NCBI RefSeq assembly: GCF_040361195.1
Contig: NZ_APNE01000016.1
From: Salinisphaera hydrothermalis
GTDB taxonomy: Bacteria > Pseudomonadota > Gammaproteobacteria > Nevskiales > Salinisphaeraceae
Direction: 5' to 3' (one strand)
DNA length: 64,000 nucleotides
This document shows positions 16,639 to 25,356 of the stretch, piece after piece (positions within the stretch are counted from its first letter, which is position 1; every line of letters starts with the position of its first letter). The notes below the pieces were generated by a model. It was given only the letters and a program-made list of their open reading frames with translations. It was not told the origin of the DNA and did not search any database. A program made the translations under genes and the position numbers.

Positions 16639-17565
16639 ATGCGCATTGTTTTTGCCGGCACCCCTGAATTCGCGCTGCCCACGCTGCAGGCCATCGCCGA
16701 CAGCGGCCACGAGCTGGTGGCCGTGTTCACCCAGCCGGATCGCCCGGCCGGCCGCGGCCGCAAGCTCAAACCGTCGCCGGTCAAGGCCGCCGCACTCGAT
16801 CTTGGGTTGCCGGTATTTCAACCGGAAAAGCTCAAGAAGAACGCCGAGGCGCTGGAGCAGCTCGCCGCGCTTGAGCCGGACGTGATGGTGGTGGTCGCCT
16901 ACGGGCTGATCCTGCCGAAAGCCGTGCTCGAGCTGCCGACCTACGGCTGTTTGAACGTGCATGCATCGTTGCTGCCGCGCTGGCGCGGGGCGGCACCGAT
17001 CGCCCGCGCGATCGAGGCCGGTGACGCCGAAACGGGCGTGACCATCATGCAGATGGATGTCGGCCTGGACACCGGCGACATGCTGGCCGTGCGCCGATGG
17101 CCGATCGACGAAACCACGACCGCCGGCGCGCTGCATGACGCACTGGCCGCGCAGGGCGGGGCCGCGCTGGTCGAGGTGCTGGATGCGCTACCCGACGGTC
17201 TCAAGCCCGAACCCCAGGACGACGCGAAGGCGACCTATGCCGCCATGCTCGATAAGGCCGAGGCTGCGGTGGACTGGTCGCAGCCGGCGATGCGTATCGC
17301 TCGGCTGGTGCGGGCTTTTTCGCCGTGGCCGGTGGTGCATGCCGAGCTCGACGGCGATCGCGTGCGCTTCTGGCAGGCCGTGAGCCGGAACACATCGGCA
17401 GCGGCCGAGCCCGGCACGGTGGTTGCGGTCGGGCGCGACGGCATCGATATCGCCACGGTCGACGGCATCCTGCGCGTCACGGAGCTGCAGCTGCCAGGCA
17501 AACGCCGTATGAGTGCGGCCGATGCGGCCAACGGGCGCGACTGGATCGGGACCCGTTTTGGCTGA
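16639..17565 (+). CDS. fmt: Methionyl-tRNA formyltransferase
   Basis: Formylates initiator Met-tRNA; with Def it completes the formyl-methionine cycle. The 308 residues begin MRIVFAGTPEFALPTLQAIA and contain the folate-binding and catalytic segment NVHASLLPRWRGAAPIARAI and MDVGLDTGDML. The C-terminal OB-fold domain includes VRAFSPWP. The end overlaps the rsmB start. Confidence 0.97.
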   Translation: MRIVFAGTPEFALPTLQAIADSGHELVAVFTQPDRPAGRGRKLKPSPVKAAALDLGLPVFQPEKLKKNAEALEQLAALEPDVMVVVAYGLILPKAVLELPTYGCLNVHASLLPRWRGAAPIARAIEAGDAETGVTIMQMDVGLDTGDMLAVRRWPIDETTTAGALHDALAAQGGAALVEVLDALPDGLKPEPQDDAKATYAAMLDKAEAAVDWSQPAMRIARLVRAFSPWPVVHAELDGDRVRFWQAVSRNTSAAAEPGTVVAVGRDGIDIATVDGILRVTELQLPGKRRMSAADAANGRDWIGTRFG

Positions 17566-18850
17566 GTCGGCGGGAACGGCAGCCCGGGTTCACGCCACGC
17601 GCGCGGTCGCGGCAGTGATCGATCAGGGACGCAGCCTGGACGCCGCTATGGCCGCCTGGCCGCGTGAGTTGTCGGGCGCCGATCGATCGCTGGCGCGGCT
17701 GCTGGCCTACGGCACGCTGCGGGATCATCGCCGGCTGGGGGCGCTGTTGGCGCCGAAGCTCAAAAAGAAACCGCAGCCGTTGCTGGATGCGTTGCTGCGC
17801 GTCGGGCTCTACCAGCTCGAGGCCACACGCGTGCCGCCGCACGCGGCCGTGCACGCGACCGTGGCCGCAACGCAGAAACTCAAACTCGCCAAGGCCCGCG
17901 GGATGGTCAACGCTGTATTGCGAGGCCATCAACGTGAACCGGTGCGGCTGGACGATGCCAGCGACGCCGTGGCGCAGAGCTATCCCGACTGGCTGGCGAC
18001 GATGATCGCCGAGGACTGGGGCGAATATGCGCCGGCGGTCCTCGCTGCCGGCAATGCGCGCGCGCCCATGCATACGCGCGTGAATCGCCGACGCGCGACG
18101 CCGGCGGCACTGCGCGAGCGCTGGGCCGAGGCCGGCGTGGCGGCGTCGCCGATCGAGCACTGCGCCGATGGTCTGACTCTGGACGAGCCGGTCGCCGCCG
18201 AACGTCTGCCCGGTTTCACCGAGGGTGAGGTCTCGATTCAGGATGGCGCGGCCCAGCTCGCCGCCGATCTGGTTGGGCCCGTCGACGGCCAGCGCGTGCT
18301 CGATGCCTGTGCCGCGCCCGGCAACAAGAGCGCCCATTTGCTGGAGCGGGCCGATATTGCATTGACTGCGCTCGACATCGATACCGAGCGCGTAGCAACG
18401 CTCGAATCGACGCTGGCAAGGCTGGGACTTACCGCAACGGTTCAGGTCGGTGACGCGGGCGCGCCGGATGCGTGGTGGGGCGGTGAACCGTTCGATCGTA
18501 TTCTGCTCGATGCACCCTGCAGCGGCACGGGCGTGATCCGGCGCCATCCCGACATCAAATGGCTACGGCGAGCCTCCGATATCGCTACGGCGGCCGCGCG
18601 TCAACGCGCACTGCTGGCCGCCCTCTGGCCGTTGCTCGCGCCCGGTGGCCGGCTGGTTTATGCCACCTGTTCGATCCTTCGCGCCGAAGGTGTGGATGTG
18701 GTGGCCGATTTCCTGAGTGCGACCGCGGATGCCCGGGCCGTCCCGATCCTGGCTGAATGGGGACGCCCCGAAGCCGTCGGCCGGCGCATCGCACCGGGCG
18801 ACCAGGGCTTCGACGGTTTTTATTACGCGGTACTGGAACATACCGGGTAA
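17558..18850 (+). CDS. rsmB: 16S rRNA (cytosine967-C5)-methyltransferase RsmB
   Basis: Methylates C967 of 16S rRNA. An N-terminal NusB-like RNA-binding domain (ARLLAYGTLRDHRRLGALL) is followed by the methyltransferase domain: DACAAPGNKSAHLLE (SAM), LLDAPCSGTGVIRRHPDIKW (first Cys) and YATCSILRAE (catalytic Cys). The start is a TTG at 17558-17560 inside the fmt end. It gives 430 residues against 429 in E. coli and is the only start that fits both family length and operon coupling. In many gammaproteobacteria trkA follows here; in this window it does not. Confidence 0.94.
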   Translation: MAESAGTAARVHATRAVAAVIDQGRSLDAAMAAWPRELSGADRSLARLLAYGTLRDHRRLGALLAPKLKKKPQPLLDALLRVGLYQLEATRVPPHAAVHATVAATQKLKLAKARGMVNAVLRGHQREPVRLDDASDAVAQSYPDWLATMIAEDWGEYAPAVLAAGNARAPMHTRVNRRRATPAALRERWAEAGVAASPIEHCADGLTLDEPVAAERLPGFTEGEVSIQDGAAQLAADLVGPVDGQRVLDACAAPGNKSAHLLERADIALTALDIDTERVATLESTLARLGLTATVQVGDAGAPDAWWGGEPFDRILLDAPCSGTGVIRRHPDIKWLRRASDIATAAARQRALLAALWPLLAPGGRLVYATCSILRAEGVDVVADFLSATADARAVPILAEWGRPEAVGRRIAPGDQGFDGFYYAVLEHTG

Positions 18851-18936
18851 GCTGCGTAACTCTACTGATTGGCAACGTTTCGGGTAGGCGCCATGGTCTG
18901 CCGGGTAATGCATTCGCATGCCCCAAGGAGCAACCC

Positions 18937-19503
18937 ATGGCAGACCAACTTAACGGCAAGAAGATTGCTTTTCTCGCGGCGGACGGTTTCGAACAGATCG
19001 AACTGACCCGTCCGCGTAAGGACATCACCGACGCCGGTGCCGAAGTACATCTGATTTCGCTGGAATCCGGCGAAATCCAGGGCATGAACGGCGATATCAA
19101 CAAGGCGGACACTTTCAAGGTCGATAAGACGATCGACGAGGTTTCGGCCGCGGATTATCACGGTCTGGTACTGCCGGGCGGCGTGGTTAATCCTGATAAT
19201 CTGCGCACGAACGACAAGGCGGTCGCCTTTGTTCGTGATTTCTTCGCCCAGCACAAACCGGTGGCCGCGATCTGTCACGCCCCGATCGTGCTCATTGAAG
19301 CACGCGTGCTGGATGGCCGAACCGTCACCTCGTTCCCGTCGATCAAGACGGATCTGCAGAATGCGGGCGCGACCTGGGTCGACCAAGAAGTCGTTTGCGA
19401 CGAAGCGCTGGTCACCAGCCGTACGCCGGATGATCTGGATGCCTTCTGCGCGAAGGCGATCGAGGAATTCGCCGAGGGTCGGCACGAAGACCAGACGGTC
19501 TGA
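18937..19503 (+). CDS. DJ-1/PfpI family protein (type 1 glutamine amidotransferase fold)
   Basis: Member of the PfpI/YhbO branch of the DJ-1 superfamily, linked to general stress protection and to disputed protease or deglycase activity. The 188 residues begin GKKIAFLAADGFEQIELTRP and include the nucleophile elbow AAICHAPIVLIEA with the conserved Cys-His, and the late segment TSRTPDDLDAFCAKAIEEF. The ATG at 18937 has AGGAG at 18926-18930. It is a single gene with a strong terminator after it and sits at the left junction of a proposed inversion. Confidence 0.9.
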   Translation: MADQLNGKKIAFLAADGFEQIELTRPRKDITDAGAEVHLISLESGEIQGMNGDINKADTFKVDKTIDEVSAADYHGLVLPGGVVNPDNLRTNDKAVAFVRDFFAQHKPVAAICHAPIVLIEARVLDGRTVTSFPSIKTDLQNAGATWVDQEVVCDEALVTSRTPDDLDAFCAKAIEEFAEGRHEDQTV

Positions 19504-19535
19504 TATTAATCTTCCGATCGAGTGATCGATCGTTG

Positions 19536-19565
19536 AAAAACCCGGGCTACGCCCGGGTTTTTTTT
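19536..19565. terminator. Bidirectional Rho-independent terminator
   Basis: ACCCGGGC (19540-19547) and GCCCGGGT (19551-19558) form a perfect stem with loop TAC, flanked by an A-run on the left and T8 on the right. It serves the PfpI gene and, through the A-run, the convergent SIMPL gene ending at 19581. Confidence 0.92.
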
Positions 19566-19580
19566 CGTGTAAATCCGCGT

Positions 19581-20297
19581 TTAGTTGTCGAGCGCATAGT
19601 CGATGGTCGTCACGACCCGCACTTTTTTGATCTCCGGCGTGTAGCTGTCGAGATCGGAAATGGAGAAATAGCCTTGCGAGGCGTGCCGGATGGCGCCGAC
19701 ATGGCTACCCGAGTCCTTGGCGAACTGGCGTGCGGCCGCGCGCGCATTCGCGGTCGCCTCGGCGATCATGCGCGGTTTGATCCGGTTGAGATCGGTGAAC
19801 AGGAACTCGGTGCGATAGTTGTAGTTGGGAGACAGCAGTACGCCGCGCCCGATCAGTTCGCCCACACGCGGCATGGCTTTCTTTACCGCCTGGATCTTCG
19901 GCGTGCGCACCAGCATTGTGGCCTCGGCCTTGTAGCGATCGTCGGCGCTGCCACGCTGGCTCGCCGGGAGGTTCGCCCACTCGTCGCTCACTTGCGGCGA
20001 GGTGAGCGTGATTTCCTTGTCGACGAAGCCGGCGGCGTGCAGGAATTGACGCACGGTCTGGGCCTGGGCGTCGATTTTTTGCTGGGCTGCGCCGAGCGAA
20101 CTGCTGTTGGTAGAGAAATGTAGCGGCCAGAGCGCGAGATTCGCGGGCACATCGCGTTCGGCCAAGCCCTTGACCGTCACACTGTGGTTGGCTGCCTGCC
20201 AAGTTCGAGCGGCAGCCTGGAGGTAGTGTCCGCCGCCGACCAGGCCCACAATGAGGCACACGCCGAGAATAATAGCCGGGATCGTGTTATCGCGCAT
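19581..20297 (-). CDS. SIMPL domain (DUF541) periplasmic protein
   Basis: A membrane-anchored or secreted protein of the SIMPL/DUF541 family, which includes outer-membrane and oxidative-stress-associated proteins; no firm function is known. One N-terminal hydrophobic segment (IPAIILGVCLIVGLVGGGHYL) is followed by the domain: VTVKGLAERDVPANLALWPL, then repeated beta/alpha units with LLSPNYNYRTEFLFTDLNRI and ATANARAAARQFAKDSGS. The ATG at 20297 (238 residues) has GGAG 8 bases upstream. A GTG at 20306 overlaps that ribosome site and is less likely. Confidence 0.85.
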   Translation of the reverse strand: MRDNTIPAIILGVCLIVGLVGGGHYLQAAARTWQAANHSVTVKGLAERDVPANLALWPLHFSTNSSSLGAAQQKIDAQAQTVRQFLHAAGFVDKEITLTSPQVSDEWANLPASQRGSADDRYKAEATMLVRTPKIQAVKKAMPRVGELIGRGVLLSPNYNYRTEFLFTDLNRIKPRMIAEATANARAAARQFAKDSGSHVGAIRHASQGYFSISDLDSYTPEIKKVRVVTTIDYALDN

Positions 20298-20644
20298 GAG
20301 ATTCACTCCGATCTCATAGTCGGCATGACGCCGGCTGCACGTCTGGTATGACTACTGTAGGGCGCGTCGAGGTTTCGCGCGAGTATCGCGATGATTGTCG
20401 ATGGGCGGTGCCGCGGCAGCACGGGCCCGTAAAGCATTTCGCCGCGGTTCTATGACGATGCGGCGCCGCGCACACCGCGGCAACGCGGCGACGCGGGCCG
20501 TGGCGCCATCGCGCTATCGGCCACGCCTAAAAAACGAATGGCGGGTCGAGGGGAAGCCGTTCGGCGCCTCGACGCCGAGGCGCCCGCGGGCTGCCCGGCA
20601 TGACACGGGCAGTGGAGATTGAACCGGGGGCGACAGAGACGGCG
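20298..20644. other. Gap between hisF and the SIMPL gene
   Basis: About 347 bases without a gene. It holds a repeat end (20358-20383) and a 9-base-pair hairpin with arms GGCGCCTCG and CGAGGCGCC (20563-20584). It is very GC-rich in its middle. It forms part of the left junction of the proposed inversion. Confidence 0.5.
20358..20383 (+). repeat. Repeat-family end
   Basis: TAGGGCGCGTCGAGGTTTCG followed by CGCGAG differs from the copy at 44603 only by three C/T changes over 26 bases. Similarity stops after that, and no second end is seen. Confidence 0.55.
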
Positions 20645-21430
20645 TCAGCGCAGAGCGGCGTCGCGCACGAGAATGCCGCGCTCCGCCAGATAGCTCTTGG
20701 CCTGCTGAATGGTGTAGGTGCCGAAATGGAAGATCGATGCCGCCAGCACGGCATCGGCATGGCCGGCCGATAGGCCGTCGTAGAGGTCTTCTAGGTCACC
20801 CACGCCGCCCGAAGCGATCACAGGGACCGGCACGGCATCCGAGACGGCCCGGGTAAGCTGGATATCGAAGCCCGACTTGGTGCCATCGCGGTCCATGCTG
20901 GTCAGCAACACTTCGCCGGCGCCCAGCGAGACCAGTTTCTTGGCCCAGCCGATGGCTTCGATGCCGGTGGACTTGCGGCCGCCGTGGGTGAAGATTTCGT
21001 AGCGTGGCTCTTCGTCCTTCTTGGCCGCGTTCTTCACGTCCAGGGCGACCACGATGCACTGGCTGCCGTAGCGATAGGCGGCCTCGGCCACGAATTCGGG
21101 ATTGCCGATGGCGGCGGTGTTGATCGAGACCTTGTCCGCACCGGCCGACAGCAGCCGGCGGACGTCTGAGAGCGTACGCACGCCGCCACCGACGGTCAGC
21201 GGGATGAAGACTTCGCCGGCGACCTGCTCGACTACGTCCATGAGCGTGCCGCGATCCTCGGTGGATGCCGTGATGTCGAGAAAGACGAGCTCGTCGGCGC
21301 CTTGCTGGTCGTAGCGACGGGCGATCTCGACCGGATCCCCGGCGTCGGCGATATCGAGGAACTTCACGCCCTTGACGACGCGCCCCTTGTCGATATCCAG
21401 GCAGGGAATGATGCGCTTGGCCAGGGACAA
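20645..21430 (-). CDS. hisF: Imidazole glycerol phosphate synthase, cyclase subunit HisF
   Basis: Uses ammonia from HisH to form imidazole glycerol phosphate and AICAR. A TIM barrel of 261 residues: LAKRIIPCLDIDKGRVVKG with the catalytic Asp of strand 1, VGGGVRTLSDVRRLLSAGAD, VVALDVKNA with the second catalytic Asp, and PVIASGGVGDLEDL. The start is a TTG at 21428-21430 preceded by AGGGAGG, one base before the hisA stop, so hisA and hisF are coupled. Confidence 0.95.
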   Translation of the reverse strand: MSLAKRIIPCLDIDKGRVVKGVKFLDIADAGDPVEIARRYDQQGADELVFLDITASTEDRGTLMDVVEQVAGEVFIPLTVGGGVRTLSDVRRLLSAGADKVSINTAAIGNPEFVAEAAYRYGSQCIVVALDVKNAAKKDEEPRYEIFTHGGRKSTGIEAIGWAKKLVSLGAGEVLLTSMDRDGTKSGFDIQLTRAVSDAVPVPVIASGGVGDLEDLYDGLSAGHADAVLAASIFHFGTYTIQQAKSYLAERGILVRDAALR

Positions 21431-21431
21431 A

Positions 21432-22172
21432 TCAGCCTCCCTTGCGCTCGTTGACGCGCTTGCGAGCAGCGGCGAGATCGAGCGTGCCTTCGTAGATCGC
21501 ACGGCCGATCACCGCGCCGGCCACGCCGTCGGATTCGACTTCGAGCAGAGCATCGATATCGGCCATGTCGGTCACGCCGCCCGAAGCGATCACGGGGATC
21601 GTCAGCTCGGCGGCCAGTGCGCGCGTGGCTTCGACGTTGAGGCCCTGCATCATGCCGTCGCGGCTGATGTCGGTATGGATGATGGCGACCACGCCGTCTT
21701 CCTCGAACTGCTGGGCAAGATCGGCCACGGTGTGGTTCGACAGCTTGGACCAGCCGTCAGTGGCAACCATGCCATCGCGCGCGTCCAGCCCCACGATGAT
21801 ATGGCCGGGGAATTCAACGCCGACGTCGGCCACGAAGTGCGGTTCGGAGACGGCGCGGGTGCCGAGAATCACGAATTCGACGCCGCGTTCCAGGTAGGTC
21901 TCGATTGCGGCTTCATCGCGGATGCCGCCGCCGACTTGCACCGGAATCCGCCCGGCGGCGTCGACGATCTCGCCGATGACGCGATCGTTGACCGGGTAGC
22001 CGGATTTGGCGCCGTCGAGGTCGACCACGTGGATACGATCGGCGCCTTCGTCGATCCAGCGCTGCGCCACGGCCACGGGATTATCACCGAATACCGTGAC
22101 GTCGTGCATGTCGCCTTGACGCAGGCGGACGCACTGGCCGTCCTTGATGTCGATGGCAGGGATGAGTAGCAC
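21432..22172 (-). CDS. hisA: ProFAR isomerase HisA
   Basis: Phosphoribosylformimino-5-aminoimidazole carboxamide ribotide isomerase. A TIM barrel of 246 residues: LLIPAIDIKDGQCVRLRQGD, VQVGGGIRDEAAIE, and the second catalytic Asp in HTDISRDGMMQG. A GTG at 22170-22172 with GAGGAG upstream gives the normal start; open sequence upstream is in the hisH region. It belongs to hisB-hisH-hisA-hisF. Confidence 0.95.
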   Translation of the reverse strand: MLLIPAIDIKDGQCVRLRQGDMHDVTVFGDNPVAVAQRWIDEGADRIHVVDLDGAKSGYPVNDRVIGEIVDAAGRIPVQVGGGIRDEAAIETYLERGVEFVILGTRAVSEPHFVADVGVEFPGHIIVGLDARDGMVATDGWSKLSNHTVADLAQQFEEDGVVAIIHTDISRDGMMQGLNVEATRALAAELTIPVIASGGVTDMADIDALLEVESDGVAGAVIGRAIYEGTLDLAAARKRVNERKGG

Positions 22173-22230
22173 GCCGTTTCTCCTCGCTTTATTGACGGCA
22201 GATAACCGGACCGGGCGGCCGACGAAATCG

Positions 22231-22875
22231 TCAGGCCGCGCCGTTCCACTCCAGGAAGTTGGCAAGCAGCTGCAGCCCCGCGGACTGGCTCTTTTCGGGA
22301 TGGAATTGAACGGCGAACACATTGTCGCGCAGAACCACCGACGTGAAGCGCACGCCATAATCGGTGGTGCCGGCAATGTGCTTGGGATCGTCGGGCACGA
22401 CATAGTAGCTGTGCACGAAATAGAACCAGGAATCGGGCGCAATATCCTTCCACAACGGATGGTGGCGCTCCTGATGGACCTGGTTCCAGCCCATATGCGG
22501 GATCTTGCGGCGCGAGCCGTCGGCCATGACCTCGGTTTCGGCGAACTTCACCGTGTCGCCCGGGAACGCGCCCAGACAATCCACGCCGCCGGATTCCTCC
22601 GAATGCGCCATGAGCGCCTCGATGCCGAGACATACGCCCATCAGTGGCGTCTTGCCGAGCACGCTGCGGATCATGTCGTCGAGTTCCAGGCGCTGGAGTT
22701 CATCCATGCAATGGCCGATCGCGCCCACGCCCGGTAGAACCAGCCGGTCCATGCGTGCGAGCGCGTCGGGGTCGAAGCTGACCTCGATCTGTTCGTCCGA
22801 AGCGACGTAGCGTAAAGCCTTGGCAATCGAGTGCAGATTGCCCATGCCGTAGTCGATGATGCCGACGGTTGCCAT
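22231..22875 (-). CDS. hisH: Imidazole glycerol phosphate synthase, glutaminase subunit HisH
   Basis: Class I glutamine amidotransferase that feeds ammonia to HisF. The 214 residues have VGIIDYGMGNLHSIAKALR, the nucleophile Cys in MGVCLGIEALM, and the His-Glu pair in FAVQFHPEKSQ near the end. It follows hisB by 18 bases and precedes hisA. Confidence 0.96.
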   Translation of the reverse strand: MATVGIIDYGMGNLHSIAKALRYVASDEQIEVSFDPDALARMDRLVLPGVGAIGHCMDELQRLELDDMIRSVLGKTPLMGVCLGIEALMAHSEESGGVDCLGAFPGDTVKFAETEVMADGSRRKIPHMGWNQVHQERHHPLWKDIAPDSWFYFVHSYYVVPDDPKHIAGTTDYGVRFTSVVLRDNVFAVQFHPEKSQSAGLQLLANFLEWNGAA

Positions 22876-22893
22876 AAAACGACGAGTTGAGTT

Positions 22894-23487
22894 CTAGAGA
22901 CTGCCCTTGGTGGAGGGCAGAGCGTCGAGAGCGCGTTCATCGCGGGCCACGGCGGCGCGCAGCGCCCGGCCGAAGGCCTTGAACAGCGTTTCCGCGATGT
23001 GATGAGCGTTATCGCCGGCCAGCGTATCCATATGCAGCGTCAATGCCGCGCCGCTGGCCACGCCCTGAAAAAATTCGCGCACCAGTTCGGTATCGAAGGT
23101 GCCGATCTTCTCCGCCGTGAATGGCACGCGGAAATGCAGGCCGGGGCGCCCGGAGAAATCCAGCACCACGCGCGATAGCGCTTCGTCGAGCGGCACATAG
23201 GCATGGCCGTAGCGCATGATGCCCTTCTTGTCGCCGACGGCTTGCTTGAGCGCCGCGCCGAGACAGATGCCGACATCCTCCACCGTGTGGTGGTCGTCGA
23301 TATAGAGATCGCCCTTTGCGCGCACATCCAAATCCACCAGCCCGTGCCGGGCCAGTTGATGCAGCATGTGCTCGAAGAAGCCGATGCCGGTATCGGCGTC
23401 GAACTTGCCGGTGCCGTCCAGATCCAGGCTGAGCTGGATATCGGTTTCGGCAGTGCAGCGTTCGATCGTGGCGCGACGCGCTGTCAT
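22894..23487 (-). CDS. hisB: Imidazoleglycerol-phosphate dehydratase HisB
   Basis: Monofunctional dehydratase of histidine synthesis, 197 residues, without the phosphatase domain of enteric HisB. The Mn-binding motifs are seen: GFFEHMLHQLARHG, IDDHHTVEDVGICLG, and DNAHHIAETLFKAFGRALR. First gene of the minus-strand hisBHAF group. Confidence 0.96.
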   Translation of the reverse strand: MTARRATIERCTAETDIQLSLDLDGTGKFDADTGIGFFEHMLHQLARHGLVDLDVRAKGDLYIDDHHTVEDVGICLGAALKQAVGDKKGIMRYGHAYVPLDEALSRVVLDFSGRPGLHFRVPFTAEKIGTFDTELVREFFQGVASGAALTLHMDTLAGDNAHHIAETLFKAFGRALRAAVARDERALDALPSTKGSL

Positions 23488-23583
23488 GGTCTCGCGGTGT
23501 ACTCGGAATGCCCCTCAGGACGGTCGATCATACGCCGTTGATCACGCCGATGCGAGAGGGGGCAGGCCGGCGGATCACGGCGA

Positions 23584-24021
23584 TCAGGCCGTTAGCCAGA
23601 ACGTTACGGGGCCGTCGTTGACCAGTGAGACCTGCATATCAGCGCCGAATCGTCCGGTGGCGATGCGCGGATGGCGCGCCGCCAGCGCGTCGGCGAAATG
23701 CACGAACAACGGTTCGGCGCGTTCGGGCGGGCACGCGGTGGAAAATCCCGGCCGGTTGCCGCGGCGGGTATCCGCGGCCAGCGTGAACTGCGGTACCGCC
23801 AGCACGGCCTTGTCCGCGGTGATCGCGCCCAGATTCATGCGCCCGGCGTCGTCGGCGAAGATGCGATAGGCGAGCACGCGTTCGGCCAGGCGCTCGGCGC
23901 GGGCCTCGGTATCGTCCGGTTCGGCGGCCACCAGCGCAAGCACGCCGGCATCGATGGCCGCAATGCGCTCGCCGGCGACTGTAACCGAGGCCTGGGTGAC
24001 CCGCTGAATGAGCGCGATCAT
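23584..24021 (-). CDS. dtd: D-aminoacyl-tRNA deacylase
   Basis: Hydrolyses D-amino acids (and glycine mischarged on tRNA-Ala) from tRNA. The 145 residues match the family: MIALIQRVTQASVTVAGERI at the start, VPQFTLAADTRRGNRPGFS and the C-terminal NDGPVTFWL with the cross-subunit Gly-Pro motif. It follows the homoserine kinase gene by 18 bases. Confidence 0.95.
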   Translation of the reverse strand: MIALIQRVTQASVTVAGERIAAIDAGVLALVAAEPDDTEARAERLAERVLAYRIFADDAGRMNLGAITADKAVLAVPQFTLAADTRRGNRPGFSTACPPERAEPLFVHFADALAARHPRIATGRFGADMQVSLVNDGPVTFWLTA

Positions 24022-24039
24022 CAGATATTCTCCGCGTCT

Positions 24040-24990
24040 TTACGGCACCAGCGCCGGCGGATCGGCACGATGCGCCAGTAGCAGTCGTTTGAACGGGGCC
24101 GGGTCTTTGATGTGGACGACTTCGCCGCTCATCGGGAAATACGCATCAATCAGGCGCGAGGCCCAGAAACGCAGTGCGGCGGCGCGCAACATAGCCGGCC
24201 AGGCCGCGACTTCGGCGGCGTCGGGTGTACGGCGACGGGTATAGGCGGTCATGAACGCCTGCCAGTGAGTCGGGCAGTAGTGCTCGTCGTCGTCGAACGC
24301 CCAGTCGTTGCAGATGACGGCCAGATCGAACAATAGATAGTCGTGGCAGGCGTAGTAGAAATCGATCAGCCCCGAGACGCGGTTCTGGTCGAACAGCACG
24401 TTGTCCCGGAACAGGTCGGCATGGATGACGGCGGCAGGCAACTCGGCGTACAGATCTCCGGCTGCGGCCTGCTGGAATGCGATCTCGTCGGCGAGAACGG
24501 CATGCTCCTCGGCCGGCATCATGCCCTCGAGGCGCTCGGCGGCGGCGCTGATCCAGTCGAGATCGCGGGCGTTACGCTGAGCCGGCGTGAAACTGGCTAC
24601 GGCCCGGTGCATTTCGGCGACCACGCCGCCGAGCGAGCGGCAGTGTTGCGCGTCGGGCGTTTCCACGCTGGCGCCATTCAGCCGATACACCAGCGCCGCA
24701 GGACGGCCACGCACACGGCTGAGAAAACCGCCATCGTTGCGCGCGACCGGATGCGCACAGGGCACGCCATGGCCGGCCAGATGATCCATGAGCTGCATGA
24801 AGAACGGCAGCTCGGCTTCATCGACCTGCTCGAACAGCGTGAGCACCCAGCGTCCGAGGCTGGTGTCGACGAAATAGTTGGTGTTGGTGATGCCGGCGGA
24901 GATGCCAGCGAAATCCTCGAGTTCGCCGACCGCATAGTCGGCGAGCAAGGCGCGCAGGTCGTCGGCTTCGACGCGGGTATAGACAGACAC
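24040..24990 (-). CDS. thrB: Homoserine kinase, type II (APH fold)
   Basis: Phosphorylates homoserine in threonine synthesis. This is the aminoglycoside-phosphotransferase-like form (ThrB type II), not the GHMP kinase of E. coli. In 316 residues: MSVYTRVEADDLRALLADY, AGITNTNYFVDTSLGRWVLT (nucleotide loop), the catalytic loop IHADLFRDNVLFDQ, and the metal site SGLIDFYYACHDYLLFDLA. No thrA or thrC is near. Other small-molecule kinases share the fold, but the N-terminal and catalytic segments fit ThrB. Confidence 0.88.
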   Translation of the reverse strand: MSVYTRVEADDLRALLADYAVGELEDFAGISAGITNTNYFVDTSLGRWVLTLFEQVDEAELPFFMQLMDHLAGHGVPCAHPVARNDGGFLSRVRGRPAALVYRLNGASVETPDAQHCRSLGGVVAEMHRAVASFTPAQRNARDLDWISAAAERLEGMMPAEEHAVLADEIAFQQAAAGDLYAELPAAVIHADLFRDNVLFDQNRVSGLIDFYYACHDYLLFDLAVICNDWAFDDDEHYCPTHWQAFMTAYTRRRTPDAAEVAAWPAMLRAAALRFWASRLIDAYFPMSGEVVHIKDPAPFKRLLLAHRADPPALVP

Positions 24991-25000
24991 GAGCGACGCT

Positions 25001-25318
25001 CTAGGACGCGCGCCGCGCGCGTTTGAGAAACACCTGCATCTCCTTGGCGGCCTGATTGTCGCCGCGCTGTTGGGCGATCTCGATGCCGCGGGTCAGGGTA
25101 TCGATGGCAGCGTCGGTCTGCCCGGTTTCAAGCAGCACGCGGCCGTAGAGCCTCCAGGCCGCGGAATACTGCGGGTCTTGTTCGACCGCCGCCGCCAGAT
25201 GGACGAGCGCGGTCTCGTCATCGCCGTTTTTGTGCAATAGCTCGCCGAGCGTGAAGCGCGCCAATGGCGTATCGCGGCCGGCGTCGATCATGGCCTGAAG
25301 TTGATCCTGCATCGTCAT
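25001..25318 (-). CDS. Small TPR protein
   Basis: A soluble 105-residue protein built of about two to three tetratricopeptide repeats (LGELLHKNGDDETALVHLAA; AWRLYGRVLLETGQTDAAI; a third, charged helix pair), so a likely protein-protein adaptor. The start at 25318 (MTMQDQ) and an ATG at 25312 are both possible. It lies between trkH (38 bases upstream) and thrB (10 bases downstream) on the same strand. No specific partner can be named. Confidence 0.8.
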   Translation of the reverse strand: MTMQDQLQAMIDAGRDTPLARFTLGELLHKNGDDETALVHLAAAVEQDPQYSAAWRLYGRVLLETGQTDAAIDTLTRGIEIAQQRGDNQAAKEMQVFLKRARRAS

Positions 25319-25356
25319 GGCGGCGATTGTACCGAAACGGCGCGTGCGGCTGTCAG